The notes beneath the pieces are model-generated. The model had not been told where the DNA came from and made no database searches. It saw only the letters and a list, made by a program, of their open reading frames with translations. Shown one piece after another: positions 29,984 to 38,458 of a stretch of DNA of 64,000 bases; the stretch's first letter is position 1, and the number at the start of each line of letters is the position of its first letter. Source of the DNA: JACVRM01 sp963839815 (GTDB lineage: Bacteria > Actinomycetota > Thermoleophilia > Gaiellales > Gaiellaceae); assembly GCA_963839815.1 (NCBI GenBank), contig CAWIWF010000002.1, positions 1 through 64,000 on the forward strand. The letters are read 5' to 3'. A program made the position numbers and the translations under genes.

Positions 29984-32900
29984 ATGACGGGCACCGAGGC
30001 ACTGGAGGCGACCGCCCACGGGCTCAGGCCCTACCTGCCGAGGCTCGTCTGGGACTGGGCGGGCACCGGCACGACCGAGGTGTACCGCGAGCTCGACGGC
30101 TCGCTCGTCTCGATCGACCTGTCCGGCTTCACCGCCCTCTCCGAGCGCCTCGCGGCCAAGGGCCGGGCGGGCACCGAGGAGCTCATCCTGGTCATCAGCG
30201 GCGTCTTCGAGGGCCTGATCGGGATCGCCCAGCGCCACGGCGGCGACGTGCTCAAGTTCCGCGGCGACGCACTCTTGCTCCTCTTCTACGGCGACGGCCA
30301 CGAGGCGCGGGCCTGCAGCGCCGCCTCCGGGATGCAGTGGTTCATCGAGACCGCGGGCTCGACGATGAGCTCGGTCGGCCCCGTGTCGCTGCGGATGTCG
30401 ACCGGCGTCTACTCGGGGCCGTGTCACTTCTTCGTGGTCGAGTCGACGCACAAGGAGCTCGTCGTGCTCGGCCCCGCTGCGTCCCGGACGTTCGAGCTCG
30501 AGGACGACTCCGAGGCGGGCGAGATCCTCGTGAGCGCCCGCACGGCCGAGGCGCTCGAGCCGGGACGGCTTGGCGAGGAGCGCGACGGCGCCCACCTGCT
30601 CGTCCGCGACGAGCCGGGTGCGGACGCGCCCGACCTCGACGCGACGCTCCCCGCGCCGGAGGACTCCGCGCTCGAGGCATTCATCCCGGTGCCGCTCCGC
30701 ACGCATCTCAGCGTCGCGCGCGGCGAGGCCGAGCACCGGCAGGTGACAGTCGCGTTCCTCAAGTTCTCGGACACCGACGCGATCTTCGAGCGCGACGGCG
30801 GGGAGGCGCTCGCAGCCAGGGTGCAGGAGCTGGCGCAGGTGGTCGGCGAGGCCTGCAGCACGTACGGGGTCACCTGGCTCGAGTCCGACATCGACCGGGG
30901 CGCGGGCAAGTTCTACCTCACCGCGGGCGCCCCCTCGACAGGCGGAGCGGACGAAGAGTCGATGCTCCGCGTGCTGCGCGCCGTCATCGACGCCGGAGCC
31001 GGCCCGCCACTCCGCGCCGGCGTCAACCGCGGGCCGGTGTTCGCCGGAGACATCGGCGGCAGCAGCCGCCGCACCTACGCCGTCATGGGCGACACGGTCA
31101 ACCTCGCCGCGCGACTGTGCGGACGAGCCGAGGTCGGACAGATCCTCTCGACCGGCGACGTCCTCGACCGCTCCGCCGCCCGCTTCGACACCGAGCGGCA
31201 GCCCTTCCTCGTCAAGGGCAAGGAGCGGGCGATCAACGCCTACCGCGTCGGCGCATTCACCGGCATGCGCGAGGAGGAGACGGCGCGTGCGCTGCCGCTC
31301 GTCGGCCGCGAGACCGAGGTGGCCGCCCTCCAGGAGGCAGTGAACGCCTCGCGCATGATGCAGACCCGCGTCCTCGAGCTCGTCGGCGAGCCCGGCATCG
31401 GCAAGTCGCGGCTCGTCGAGGAGCTGAAGACGCTCGCCTTCGGCTTCAACCAGGCTTTCGCCGCCTGCGAGCGCTACGCGCAGTCGGAGCCCTTCTTCGC
31501 CTGGCGCCAGGTGCTGCGCCGGCTGGCCGGGATCACACCGGAGCAGTCACGCGAGCAGGCGGGCGCCCATCTCGGGCCCTGGATCAGCACGGTCATGCCG
31601 GATCTCGCTCCCTGGCTGCCGCTGCTGGCGATCCCCTTCGATGCCGAGGTCCCGCCGACGCCCGAGAGCGACGCGATCGAGGAGGCGTACCGCTTCGACC
31701 GGCTCCACGACGTGGTCGAGCAGTTCCTCCAGCGGGTGCTGATGATGCCGACGCTGCTGGTCTTCGAGGACGCGCACTGGATGGACGACGCGTCGCGCTT
31801 CCTGATCACGCACCTGACCGGCAAGGCGGCGCCCCGCCCGTGGCTCATGTGCGTGACGAGCCGCCCCGAGGGAGCGAGCGTGCTGGGGCCGGAGACTGCG
31901 GGGGCCCGGCTCGTGCTCGAGCCGCTCTCGGACGAGGCGGCCGCGCAGCTGGCGCTCACCGCGGCGGAGGAGGCGGCTCTCTCGGAGGAGGCGCTGGCCA
32001 CGCTGGCCGAGCGTTCGGGCGGCAACCCGCTGTTCGTGCGCGAGCTCGTCGCGGCATCGAAGGGCGGGGGCGCGCTCGACTCGCTGCCGGAGACGATCGA
32101 GACCCTGATGACGACCCGGATCGACACGCTCGACCCGGAGGACCGGATGCTGCTCCGGTACGCGTCGGTCGTGGGCCCGCGCTTCGAGCTCACTCTGCTC
32201 GGCGAGATCCTGGCCGACGAGCTGCCCGACTCCGGAGAGCTCGACCGCTGGGATCGCCTCGGCGAGTTCGTCACCTGGGAAGGCTCGGAGACGCTCGCCT
32301 TCCGCCACGATCTCGTCCGCGCGACCGCCTACGAGGGCCTGTCGTTCCAGCGGCGACGCGCCATTCACGGCCGGCTCGGCGAGGTGCTCGAGGCGCAGGC
32401 CGGCGACCACGTCGACGAGGCTGCGCCGCTGCTGTCGCTCCACTTCCTGGAGGCCCAGGAGCACGAGAAGGCATGGCGGTACGCGCGGGTCGCGGCCGAG
32501 CAGGCGCGCGCGAAGTACGCCAACGTCGTCGCGGGCGAGCTCTACGAGCGGGCGCTAGCCGCCGCCGAGCACGTGGAGCTGCCTTCCGACGAGGTGGAGG
32601 CGACCTGGGAGGCGCTCGGCGACGTCGCCGAGCGATTCGCGGATTTCGACAAGGCGGCTGCGGCGTACGAGCGGGCGGCCGCGCTCGTCGCCGGCGATGC
32701 GCCGGGGGAGGCACGGCTGACCCTGAAGCGTGGCGTCGTCTGCGAGCGCGGCGGCCACTACGACGACGCGATCGGCTGGTACGAGCAGGGACTCGCCACC
32801 GTCGCGGGTTTGGCCGACGGCGAGCAGGGGCTCTCGCTCCGCGCCCAGCTCGAGGCCGCGTCGGCCGGGATCCGCCACCGCCAGGGCCGCTTCGAGGACG

Positions 32901-33796
32901 CCATCGCGCTGGCCCGCCAGGCGGCAGCGCATGCCGAAGGGGCGGGCGACCGGCGCGGGCTCGCGCACGCCTACTACCTGCTGCACGTCGCCCACACCCG
33001 CCTCGGCAAGCCCGATCCCTCGTACCGGGAGCTCGCCCTCCCCATCTTCGAGGAGATCGGTGACCTGATCGGCCAGGCCAACGTGCTCAACAACCTCGGC
33101 GTGGACGCCTACATCGAGGGCCGCTGGGAAGACTCGCTCGACGCCTACCGCCGCAGCGAGGCGCTTCGGCGTCAGGCCGGCGACGTCGTCGGCACCGCCA
33201 CCCAGAAGAACAACGAGGCGGAGATCCTCTCCGACCAGGGCTACCTCTCGGACGCGCGCGAGCGTTTCGAGGAGGCTCTGCGAGTCTGGCGCGCGGCCAA
33301 CTACCCGATCGGAATCGCCCTCGCGACCTCCAACCTCGGCCGCGTCGCGGCGCGAGAGGGCAGCTTCGAGGATGCACTGACGCTCTTCGAGGAGGCGCTG
33401 GCCAAGCTCGAGGAGATCGGCTCGGCCGCGATCGCGAACGAGACGCGAGCTCACATGGCGGAGTGCTTCGTGCTCGAAGGGCGCTACCGCGAGGCGGAGG
33501 AGCTCGCCCGCACGGTGCTCGAGGCGCTCGGGGGGGAGCCCGGCGTCACGGCCGCGCTCGCCGAGCGGTTGCTCGGGTTCGCACTCCACCAGGGCCGGGA
33601 CGCGGACGGAGCCCGGCCCCACTTCGAGGCCAGCCTGCGAATCGCGCGCGAGCTCCCGTCGGCGTTCGAGCAGGCGATGACGCTGAGGGCGATGGTGGAC
33701 ACCAGCTACCCGGGCGAGCCGGGAGCGCAGACGGAGTACGAGGACCTGGTCGAGCGGCTCGGCATCGTCTCGGTGCCCTCGCCGCCGCTCCCCTGA
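29984..33796 (+). CDS. Soluble-adenylyl-cyclase-like protein: two cyclase domains, ATPase, TPR repeats
   Basis: 1,270 residues from ATG 29984 (gggag upstream). The first cyclase domain has LVSIDLSGFTALSERLA (metal Asp) and GGDVLKFRGDALLLLF. The second (about residues 240-430) is less canonical at its first motif (TVAFLKFSDTDAIFERD) but keeps GPVFAGDIGGSSRRTYAVMG and VNLAARLCGRA. A STAND-type ATPase follows, with P-loop LVGEPGIGKSRLVEEL (about 470-485) and LLVFEDAHWMDDASR. The C-terminal half is TPR repeats (NNLGVDAYIEGRWEDSLDAY, SNLGRVAAREGSFEDALTLF). This order matches mammalian soluble adenylyl cyclase and its bacterial relatives. No signal peptide or membrane segment is seen, so it is cytoplasmic and may make cAMP. 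It is divergent from giant protein A, with ~200 bases between starts. Confidence 0.85.
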   Translation: MTGTEALEATAHGLRPYLPRLVWDWAGTGTTEVYRELDGSLVSIDLSGFTALSERLAAKGRAGTEELILVISGVFEGLIGIAQRHGGDVLKFRGDALLLLFYGDGHEARACSAASGMQWFIETAGSTMSSVGPVSLRMSTGVYSGPCHFFVVESTHKELVVLGPAASRTFELEDDSEAGEILVSARTAEALEPGRLGEERDGAHLLVRDEPGADAPDLDATLPAPEDSALEAFIPVPLRTHLSVARGEAEHRQVTVAFLKFSDTDAIFERDGGEALAARVQELAQVVGEACSTYGVTWLESDIDRGAGKFYLTAGAPSTGGADEESMLRVLRAVIDAGAGPPLRAGVNRGPVFAGDIGGSSRRTYAVMGDTVNLAARLCGRAEVGQILSTGDVLDRSAARFDTERQPFLVKGKERAINAYRVGAFTGMREEETARALPLVGRETEVAALQEAVNASRMMQTRVLELVGEPGIGKSRLVEELKTLAFGFNQAFAACERYAQSEPFFAWRQVLRRLAGITPEQSREQAGAHLGPWISTVMPDLAPWLPLLAIPFDAEVPPTPESDAIEEAYRFDRLHDVVEQFLQRVLMMPTLLVFEDAHWMDDASRFLITHLTGKAAPRPWLMCVTSRPEGASVLGPETAGARLVLEPLSDEAAAQLALTAAEEAALSEEALATLAERSGGNPLFVRELVAASKGGGALDSLPETIETLMTTRIDTLDPEDRMLLRYASVVGPRFELTLLGEILADELPDSGELDRWDRLGEFVTWEGSETLAFRHDLVRATAYEGLSFQRRRAIHGRLGEVLEAQAGDHVDEAAPLLSLHFLEAQEHEKAWRYARVAAEQARAKYANVVAGELYERALAAAEHVELPSDEVEATWEALGDVAERFADFDKAAAAYERAAALVAGDAPGEARLTLKRGVVCERGGHYDDAIGWYEQGLATVAGLADGEQGLSLRAQLEAASAGIRHRQGRFEDAIALARQAAAHAEGAGDRRGLAHAYYLLHVAHTRLGKPDPSYRELALPIFEEIGDLIGQANVLNNLGVDAYIEGRWEDSLDAYRRSEALRRQAGDVVGTATQKNNEAEILSDQGYLSDARERFEEALRVWRAANYPIGIALATSNLGRVAAREGSFEDALTLFEEALAKLEEIGSAAIANETRAHMAECFVLEGRYREAEELARTVLEALGGEPGVTAALAERLLGFALHQGRDADGARPHFEASLRIARELPSAFEQAMTLRAMVDTSYPGEPGAQTEYEDLVERLGIVSVPSPPLP

Positions 33797-33802
33797 GGTC
33801 GC

Positions 33803-34270
33803 TCAGCGCCTGCCGCCCTTGAGGGCGCGCTCCATCTGGCGCTTCGCCTCCCGATCGGCGATGTCGCGGCGCTTGTCATGCAGCTCCTTGCCGCGGGCGA
33901 CGGCGAGCTCGACCTTCGCCTTCCCGTCCCGAAAGTAGAGCCTGGTCGGGACGAGCGTCAGGCCTCGCTCCCGCACCTTGCCGTAGAGCGAGTCGATCTC
34001 GCTGCGGTGCGCGAGCAGCTTGCGCGGCCGGTCGGGGTCGTGCGCCCCGACGCCCGCTTGCTCGTACGGAGCGATGTGGAGCCCTATGAGCCAGAGCTCG
34101 CCGTCGCGGACGTCGCCGTAGGCCTGCCCGAGCGTGACGCGCCCGTCGCGCAGCGACTTCACCTCGGTGCCGGTCAGCACGAGACCCGCCTCGACGCGCT
34201 CGAGCAGGTGGTACGCGTGCCGCGCTTTGCGGTTGTCCGCGATCAGCTTCTCGCCTTTGGTTCGCGCCAC
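33803..34270 (-). CDS. smpB: SsrA-binding protein SmpB
   Basis: 155 residues, GTG start. Family signatures are present from the first strand: NRKARHAYHLLERVEAGLVL, TGTEVKSLRDGRVTLGQAY, LWLIGLHIAPYEQA and RPRKLLAHRSEIDSLYGKV, with the basic C-terminal tail (KRRDIADREAKRQMERAL) that enters the mRNA channel. It binds the tRNA-like part of tmRNA and delivers it to stalled ribosomes. In many bacteria it sits next to ssrA; here ssrA is 27 kb away on the same strand. It is the last gene of the rnr-ftsX-ftsE-prfB-secA side and meets the cyclase gene tail to tail, seven bases apart. Confidence 0.95.
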   Translation of the reverse strand: MARTKGEKLIADNRKARHAYHLLERVEAGLVLTGTEVKSLRDGRVTLGQAYGDVRDGELWLIGLHIAPYEQAGVGAHDPDRPRKLLAHRSEIDSLYGKVRERGLTLVPTRLYFRDGKAKVELAVARGKELHDKRRDIADREAKRQMERALKGGRR

Positions 34271-34354
34271 GCCGGCGATTGTAGGGACGAGGCTGTGGAC
34301 GACCCGTCACGCTCTTGGTGCGCGCTCGACACACATCGATGCGCCAGACACCAG

Positions 34355-34376
34355 TAGCGTCGAGGACGGAGGGAGG
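34355..34376. repeat. Inverted repeat, left copy, flanking the RNB gene
   Basis: These 22 bases (tagcgtcgaggacggagggagg) occur as an exact reverse complement at 36260-36281, on the other side of the exoribonuclease gene. Weaker similarity extends for some tens of bases on both sides, including catgtccgggg. The role is unknown. Confidence 0.8.
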
Positions 34377-34464
34377 TCAGCGGTCGGCCCGGCGGACAGG
34401 GCTCGATGGGACATGTCCGGGGCGATCGGTGGCGAGGACGATGCGGTCGTCCAGCGCGGGCGCG

Positions 34465-36156
34465 TCAGCCTGAGAGCCGCAGCTCGACGTTGCCGTTCGT
34501 TCGGTCGATCGACTCGACGCGCACGTCGATCGCGTCGCCGAGCCGGAACGTCCTGCCGGTACGGCGCCCCTGGAGCCCCGTGCCGAAGGTCGTGTGCTCG
34601 AAGTAGTCCCCGGGCAGGTGCCGCACCGGCAGGTACCCCTCGAACACCTCACCGAAGCGGATGAACAGGCCCGAGCCGATCACCCCCGTGATCTCCCCCG
34701 CGAAGACGGCGTCCCAGCCGCGTTCGAAGAGCACCGTGTCGAGGAACCAGGCGAGGCAGATCTCGTCGGCGCGGTACTCCACCTTGGTGGCCGCGCGCTC
34801 CAGCTCCGACGTCCGCTCGGCCACGTCGGCCAGGTCGTCCGGCGCGGGCGCCTCGTCGGAGACTCCGAGCTCGCGCAGCAGCGCCCGGTGGCAGACGAGG
34901 TCGGGGTAGCGCCGAATTGGCGAGGTGAAGTGGCAGTAGGCCCGGCTCGCCAGACCGGAATGACCGAGATTGCGCGGGTCGTAGCGGGCCTGCTTGAGCG
35001 CCCGGAGCACGAGCGCCGGAAAGGCCTCCCCGCCGCGCCCGGTCTGGCGCACGTACTCGGTCACGCGCTCGCTGACGACGCCCGCGAGCCGGGTCGCCTC
35101 CGACGGCGTGAGGTGCTCGTCGTCGGGGGCCGGCGGCGTCGGCACGTCCAGCTCGCCGAGCTTGGCGAGAAGCAGCGCGATCGCCTGCGGGTCGGGCCGC
35201 TCATGCACGCGGTAGAGCGCCTCCCGGTCACGGCCCGAGAGGAAGGCCGCCACCGCCTCGTTGGCAAGGATCATCAGCTCCTCGACGAGCGCGTGCGCAT
35301 GGGGCTCGCCCTCGAGCCAGGCGTGCTCGACCTGACCCTCGTCGTCGAAAGCGAACGTGACCTCGCGAGACTCGATGCGGAGCGCGCCACGGGAGAAACG
35401 GCGCCGGCGCAGCTCGAGGGCGACCCGCTCCGTGAGTCCGAGCGCCTCGCCGACCGCGGGGGTCGACGGCGTGTCCCGTCCGGCGAGGATCGCCTCGGCG
35501 CGTCCGTACGTCAGGCGTTCGTCGGAGCGGATGACCGAGCGGTAGAAGACGGCCTCGCCGGGGTGCAGCGAGCCGTCGAAGAGCACCTCGACCGTGAGGC
35601 AGAGGCGATCCGTGTGGGGGCGCAGGCTGCAGAGGTCGTCCGCGAGCTGCGGCGGCAGCATCGGCGCCACGCGGCCCGGAACGTAGACGGAGTTGCCGCG
35701 GTAGGAGGCGCCCCGGTCGAGAGGCGAGCCGGCGGGAACGAAGTGCGAGACATCGGCGATGTGCACCCAGATGCGAGTTCCCTCACCCTCTCGCCGGGCT
35801 GAGATCGCATCGTCGAAGTCCTTGGCCGTGTCCGGGTCGATGGTGAAGGTGACGAGGTCGCGCAGGTCGGTGCGACCCTCGAGCGTCGCCGCAGGCGGCT
35901 CGTGCGGCTCAAACCGCGTGCGCAATCCCTCGTCCTCGAGCACCGCCTCGAGCACCGCGGCCAGCGAGCTCGCCGGGCCCAGCACGCGCTCCACTCGCGC
36001 TCGGCCGCGACCGGTGCGCACGACGGCAAGCGTGCCCTCCCCCGCCCCGTCCAGCCCGCGGCGGTCGAGCACGAGCGGCGTGCCCGGCGTGAAGTACGGC
36101 TCGCCGACGACGAGCTTCCCCCGCCTCCCGACCTCGACGACCACACGCTCGCTCAC
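34465..36156 (-). CDS. RNB-domain exoribonuclease (RNase II/R family)
   Basis: 563 residues from GTG 36156. It degrades RNA 3' to 5'. The catalytic RNB domain begins DLVTFTIDPDTAKDFDDAIS, with the clustered aspartates that bind Mg, followed by IWVHIADVSHFVPAGSPLDR, GNSVYVPGRVAPMLP and, later, YCHFTSPIRRYPDLVCHR. The C-terminal S1 RNA-binding domain is present (FAGEITGVIGSGLFIRFGEV to VESIDRTNGNVELRL). The N-terminal cold-shock-type region is short, so the protein is smaller than E. coli RNase R (813 residues) and may be closer to the short actinobacterial form. RNase R works with tmRNA-SmpB in clearing broken mRNA, so proximity to smpB is sensible. Confidence 0.9.
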   Translation of the reverse strand: MSERVVVEVGRRGKLVVGEPYFTPGTPLVLDRRGLDGAGEGTLAVVRTGRGRARVERVLGPASSLAAVLEAVLEDEGLRTRFEPHEPPAATLEGRTDLRDLVTFTIDPDTAKDFDDAISARREGEGTRIWVHIADVSHFVPAGSPLDRGASYRGNSVYVPGRVAPMLPPQLADDLCSLRPHTDRLCLTVEVLFDGSLHPGEAVFYRSVIRSDERLTYGRAEAILAGRDTPSTPAVGEALGLTERVALELRRRRFSRGALRIESREVTFAFDDEGQVEHAWLEGEPHAHALVEELMILANEAVAAFLSGRDREALYRVHERPDPQAIALLLAKLGELDVPTPPAPDDEHLTPSEATRLAGVVSERVTEYVRQTGRGGEAFPALVLRALKQARYDPRNLGHSGLASRAYCHFTSPIRRYPDLVCHRALLRELGVSDEAPAPDDLADVAERTSELERAATKVEYRADEICLAWFLDTVLFERGWDAVFAGEITGVIGSGLFIRFGEVFEGYLPVRHLPGDYFEHTTFGTGLQGRRTGRTFRLGDAIDVRVESIDRTNGNVELRLSG

Positions 36157-36259
36157 GGCCGCATCTTCACAAGCATGTGTCGGAGACCGCGCCGTGCCAC
36201 ACCCCACCTGTCTCGCCCGGACATGGCCGGAACGGCCGTGGCCCTGGGGCCGGCCGCTT

Positions 36260-36281
36260 GCCTCCCTCCGTCCTCGACGCT
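36260..36281. repeat. Inverted repeat, right copy, flanking the RNB gene
   Basis: Exact reverse complement of 34355-34376. It lies between the ftsX stop (36416) and the RNB start (36156). The 259 bases between those genes contain nothing else that I can support. Confidence 0.8.
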
Positions 36282-36415
36282 ATCGGTGAACGACGCACCG
36301 GTGTGTGACGCGGGTGTGCCGGCACCGTGCCGAATCGCCGTCCGTGGACACCCCGATCGTCCGCAGTGCACAACGCCCGTCGCCAGAGGCGCTGCCCGGC
36401 TGCTCTGCCGGGCGC

Positions 36416-37306
36416 TCAGACCTTGAGGAAGCGGCGTACCGTCAGGGCCGAGCCGGCGGCGCCGATCAGCAGGCCGACGATGCAGAGGATGAGCGCGTTG
36501 AGCGTGAACGAGATCGCCTGCGCCCCCTCGGCCGCATCGAGGCCTTCGAGGATCGGCGAGGCGACCACCTCGCGCGCGACGATCAGGAGCACCACGGCGG
36601 CGATCGCGCCGAACAGCCCGCAGAGGAGCCCCTCGAGCATGAACGGGCCGCGAACGAACCAGTTGGACGCTCCGACGAGCTTCATCACCTCGATCTCGCG
36701 GCGGCGGGCGAAGATGGAGAGGCGAATCGTGTTCCCGATCAACACGATCGCCGCGATCAGCAGGATCGCGACGGCGAACAGGAACACCGACTCGATCACG
36801 CGCGCCAACTGCAGCACGCGGCTCGTCGTCTCCTCGCCGTCCTTGACCTCGTCGACGCCGTCCGGCGGCGGGTCGAGGCTCCTGGAGATGGTCGCAACGT
36901 CCTCGCCGCGGCGCGGCGTCACCTCGAGCGCATTCGGAAGCGGGTTCGAGACGACCGACTCGGTGATCTCGGGGTGCTCCTTCTGCATGCGCTTGAACGC
37001 CTCGTCCTTCGAGATCAGCTTGACGCCGTTCGGCGCCACGAGCGGGTTCGACTCGAGCTTCTCGCGCACCGCGTTGATCTGCTGCCCGGTTGCCTCCTTG
37101 CCGCACTCGATCTCGGTGCAGAAGTAGACCTTCACGAGCAGCTCGCCCTTCTTCTCGTCGCTCCACGAGCGCGCCCAGGTGCCGAAGGCGAGCAGCACGC
37201 CGACGAGGAACATGCCGATCAGGACCGTCAGCGTCGCCGCCACGGTCGTCGAGAGGTTCGCGCTCATCGAGCGGAGGGCCTCCGACACAAGCATCCGCAC
37301 CCTCAT
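36416..37306 (-). CDS. ftsX: Cell-division ABC transporter permease FtsX
   Basis: 296 residues. The N-terminal cytoplasmic stretch and first membrane span (STTVAATLTVLIGMFLVGVLLAFG) are followed by the extracellular ECD with EKKGELLVKVYFC, then three more spans: FLFAVAILLIAAIVLIGNTI, GLLCGLFGAIAAVVLLIVA and LNALILCIVGLLIGAAGSAL. The conserved RREIEVMKLVGASNWFVRGP loop couples to FtsE. FtsEX relays ATP hydrolysis to peptidoglycan hydrolases outside the membrane. The extracellular domain has two cysteines close together (FCTEIECG), seen in some actinobacterial FtsX. It follows ftsE after 256 bases that hold a duplicated GC-rich segment, which is longer than the usual tight ftsE-ftsX junction. 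Confidence 0.95.
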   Translation of the reverse strand: MRVRMLVSEALRSMSANLSTTVAATLTVLIGMFLVGVLLAFGTWARSWSDEKKGELLVKVYFCTEIECGKEATGQQINAVREKLESNPLVAPNGVKLISKDEAFKRMQKEHPEITESVVSNPLPNALEVTPRRGEDVATISRSLDPPPDGVDEVKDGEETTSRVLQLARVIESVFLFAVAILLIAAIVLIGNTIRLSIFARRREIEVMKLVGASNWFVRGPFMLEGLLCGLFGAIAAVVLLIVAREVVASPILEGLDAAEGAQAISFTLNALILCIVGLLIGAAGSALTVRRFLKV

Positions 37307-37558
37307 GCCCGCCCCTCGCCGCCGCCGGCTCCCGCCGGGCGAAGCCCGGCTCCGCCGACGGCTGCCGCCGCTGCGCGCACGGTGCTCTCCGGGCCCGTGC
37401 TGTCACGCACTGTGCCCTCCGGCCCCGCACTCGCAGCGACGCCCGAGGAACGGGCGGGTCCGAACACACGCGCGGCGCTAAATGCCCGCCCCTCGCCGCC
37501 GCCGGCTCCCGCCGGGCGAAGCCCGGCTCCGCCGACAGCTGCCCCCGCTGCGCGCACG
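37305..37558. repeat. 77-bp direct repeat pair between ftsE and ftsX
   Basis: Copies at 37305-37381 and 37482-37558 differ at only about two positions and are 177 bases apart. Each contains hairpin-forming segments (gccggctcccgccgggc, gccgggcgaagcccggc). The first copy starts at the ftsX start codon, so the ftsX leader lies inside the repeat. The same gccgggcgaagcccgg hairpin is also found near 45960 and 46040. Confidence 0.85.
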
Positions 37559-37562
37559 ATGG

Positions 37563-38246
37563 TCATTCGTTCGCGTACCCCCCGCGCCGCTCGTCGCGCA
37601 TCAGGCGCCCGTCTTCGAGCGCGATCACGCGGCGGCGCATCTTGTCGACCATCTCGCGGTCGTGGGTCGCCATCAGGATCGTGGTGCCCGCCCGGTTGAT
37701 CCGGTAGAGCAGCTGCATGATCCCGACGGACGTATCGGGATCGAGATTGCCGGTGGGCTCGTCGCAGATAAGAAGCGGCGGCCGGTTGACGACGGCGCGC
37801 GCGATCGAGACGCGCTGCTGCTCGCCGCCAGAGAGCTCGTCGGGAGAGGAGCCCATCTTCTCGGCGAGGCCCACGAGGTTCAGCACCTCCGGCACCTTCT
37901 TGCGGATCGAGTTCCGGCTTTCGCCCTGCACGCGCAGCGCGTAGGCGACGTTGTCCGCCGCGGTGCGGTTCGGGAGGAGCTTGAAGTCCTGGAAGACGCA
38001 ACCGACGTTGCGACGCAGCATCGGCACCTTTGAGCGGCGCAAGCGCCCGAGGTCGCGGCCCGAGACGATCACGCGCCCCCGGGTCGGCTCCACCTCCTTC
38101 AGCAGCAGGCGGATGACGGTCGACTTGCCCGAGCCGGACGGCCCGACCAGGAACACGAACTCGCCCTTCTCGATCACGAACGAGACGTCGCTGAGCGCGC
38201 CGACGTTCGGCTCGTACACCTTGGAGACGCCGTCGAACACGATCAT
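37563..38246 (-). CDS. ftsE: Cell-division ATP-binding protein FtsE
   Basis: 227 residues from ATG 38246 (MIVFDGVSKVYEPNVGALSD), which matches the usual FtsE start; upstream in-frame codons would add an unlikely proline-rich leader. ABC ATPase motifs: Walker A VGPSGSGKSTVIRLL, Q-loop CVFQDFKLLPNRTAADNV, signature DELSGGEQQRVSIARAV, Walker B LLICDEPTGNLD and the H-loop TILMATHDREMV. It pairs with FtsX to control septal peptidoglycan hydrolysis. It lies downstream of prfB, the order seen across Actinobacteria. Confidence 0.95.
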   Translation of the reverse strand: MIVFDGVSKVYEPNVGALSDVSFVIEKGEFVFLVGPSGSGKSTVIRLLLKEVEPTRGRVIVSGRDLGRLRRSKVPMLRRNVGCVFQDFKLLPNRTAADNVAYALRVQGESRNSIRKKVPEVLNLVGLAEKMGSSPDELSGGEQQRVSIARAVVNRPPLLICDEPTGNLDPDTSVGIMQLLYRINRAGTTILMATHDREMVDKMRRRVIALEDGRLMRDERRGGYANE

Positions 38247-38458
38247 CGCCCGCGAGTGCGCGGCGGGCAGGGCAGGCTCGCGCTCAGGCTCAGGCAGAGC
38301 CGCAGACGTGTCTGGTTGAAGAACCGATTCCTGCACCGGGAGAAAAGGGAGCGGTCGACGGGACCGCGCCGGTTCGGAGGTTCGTGAGTCTAGCGAAAGC
38401 TCCTGCTCGTACCGCTTTCCCGGCGCCGGCCCGGGCACCGCCCGGCGGGCGCGACGGG

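Noticed and set aside
20590..33063. Open plus-strand frame of over 4,000 codons opposite giant protein A and across the cyclase
   Set aside because: Its composition is Arg/Val/Asp/Ala-rich with no domains. It is an antisense shadow caused by the codon bias of the GC-rich minus-strand gene, and it crosses into the cyclase gene in a different frame from the cyclase.
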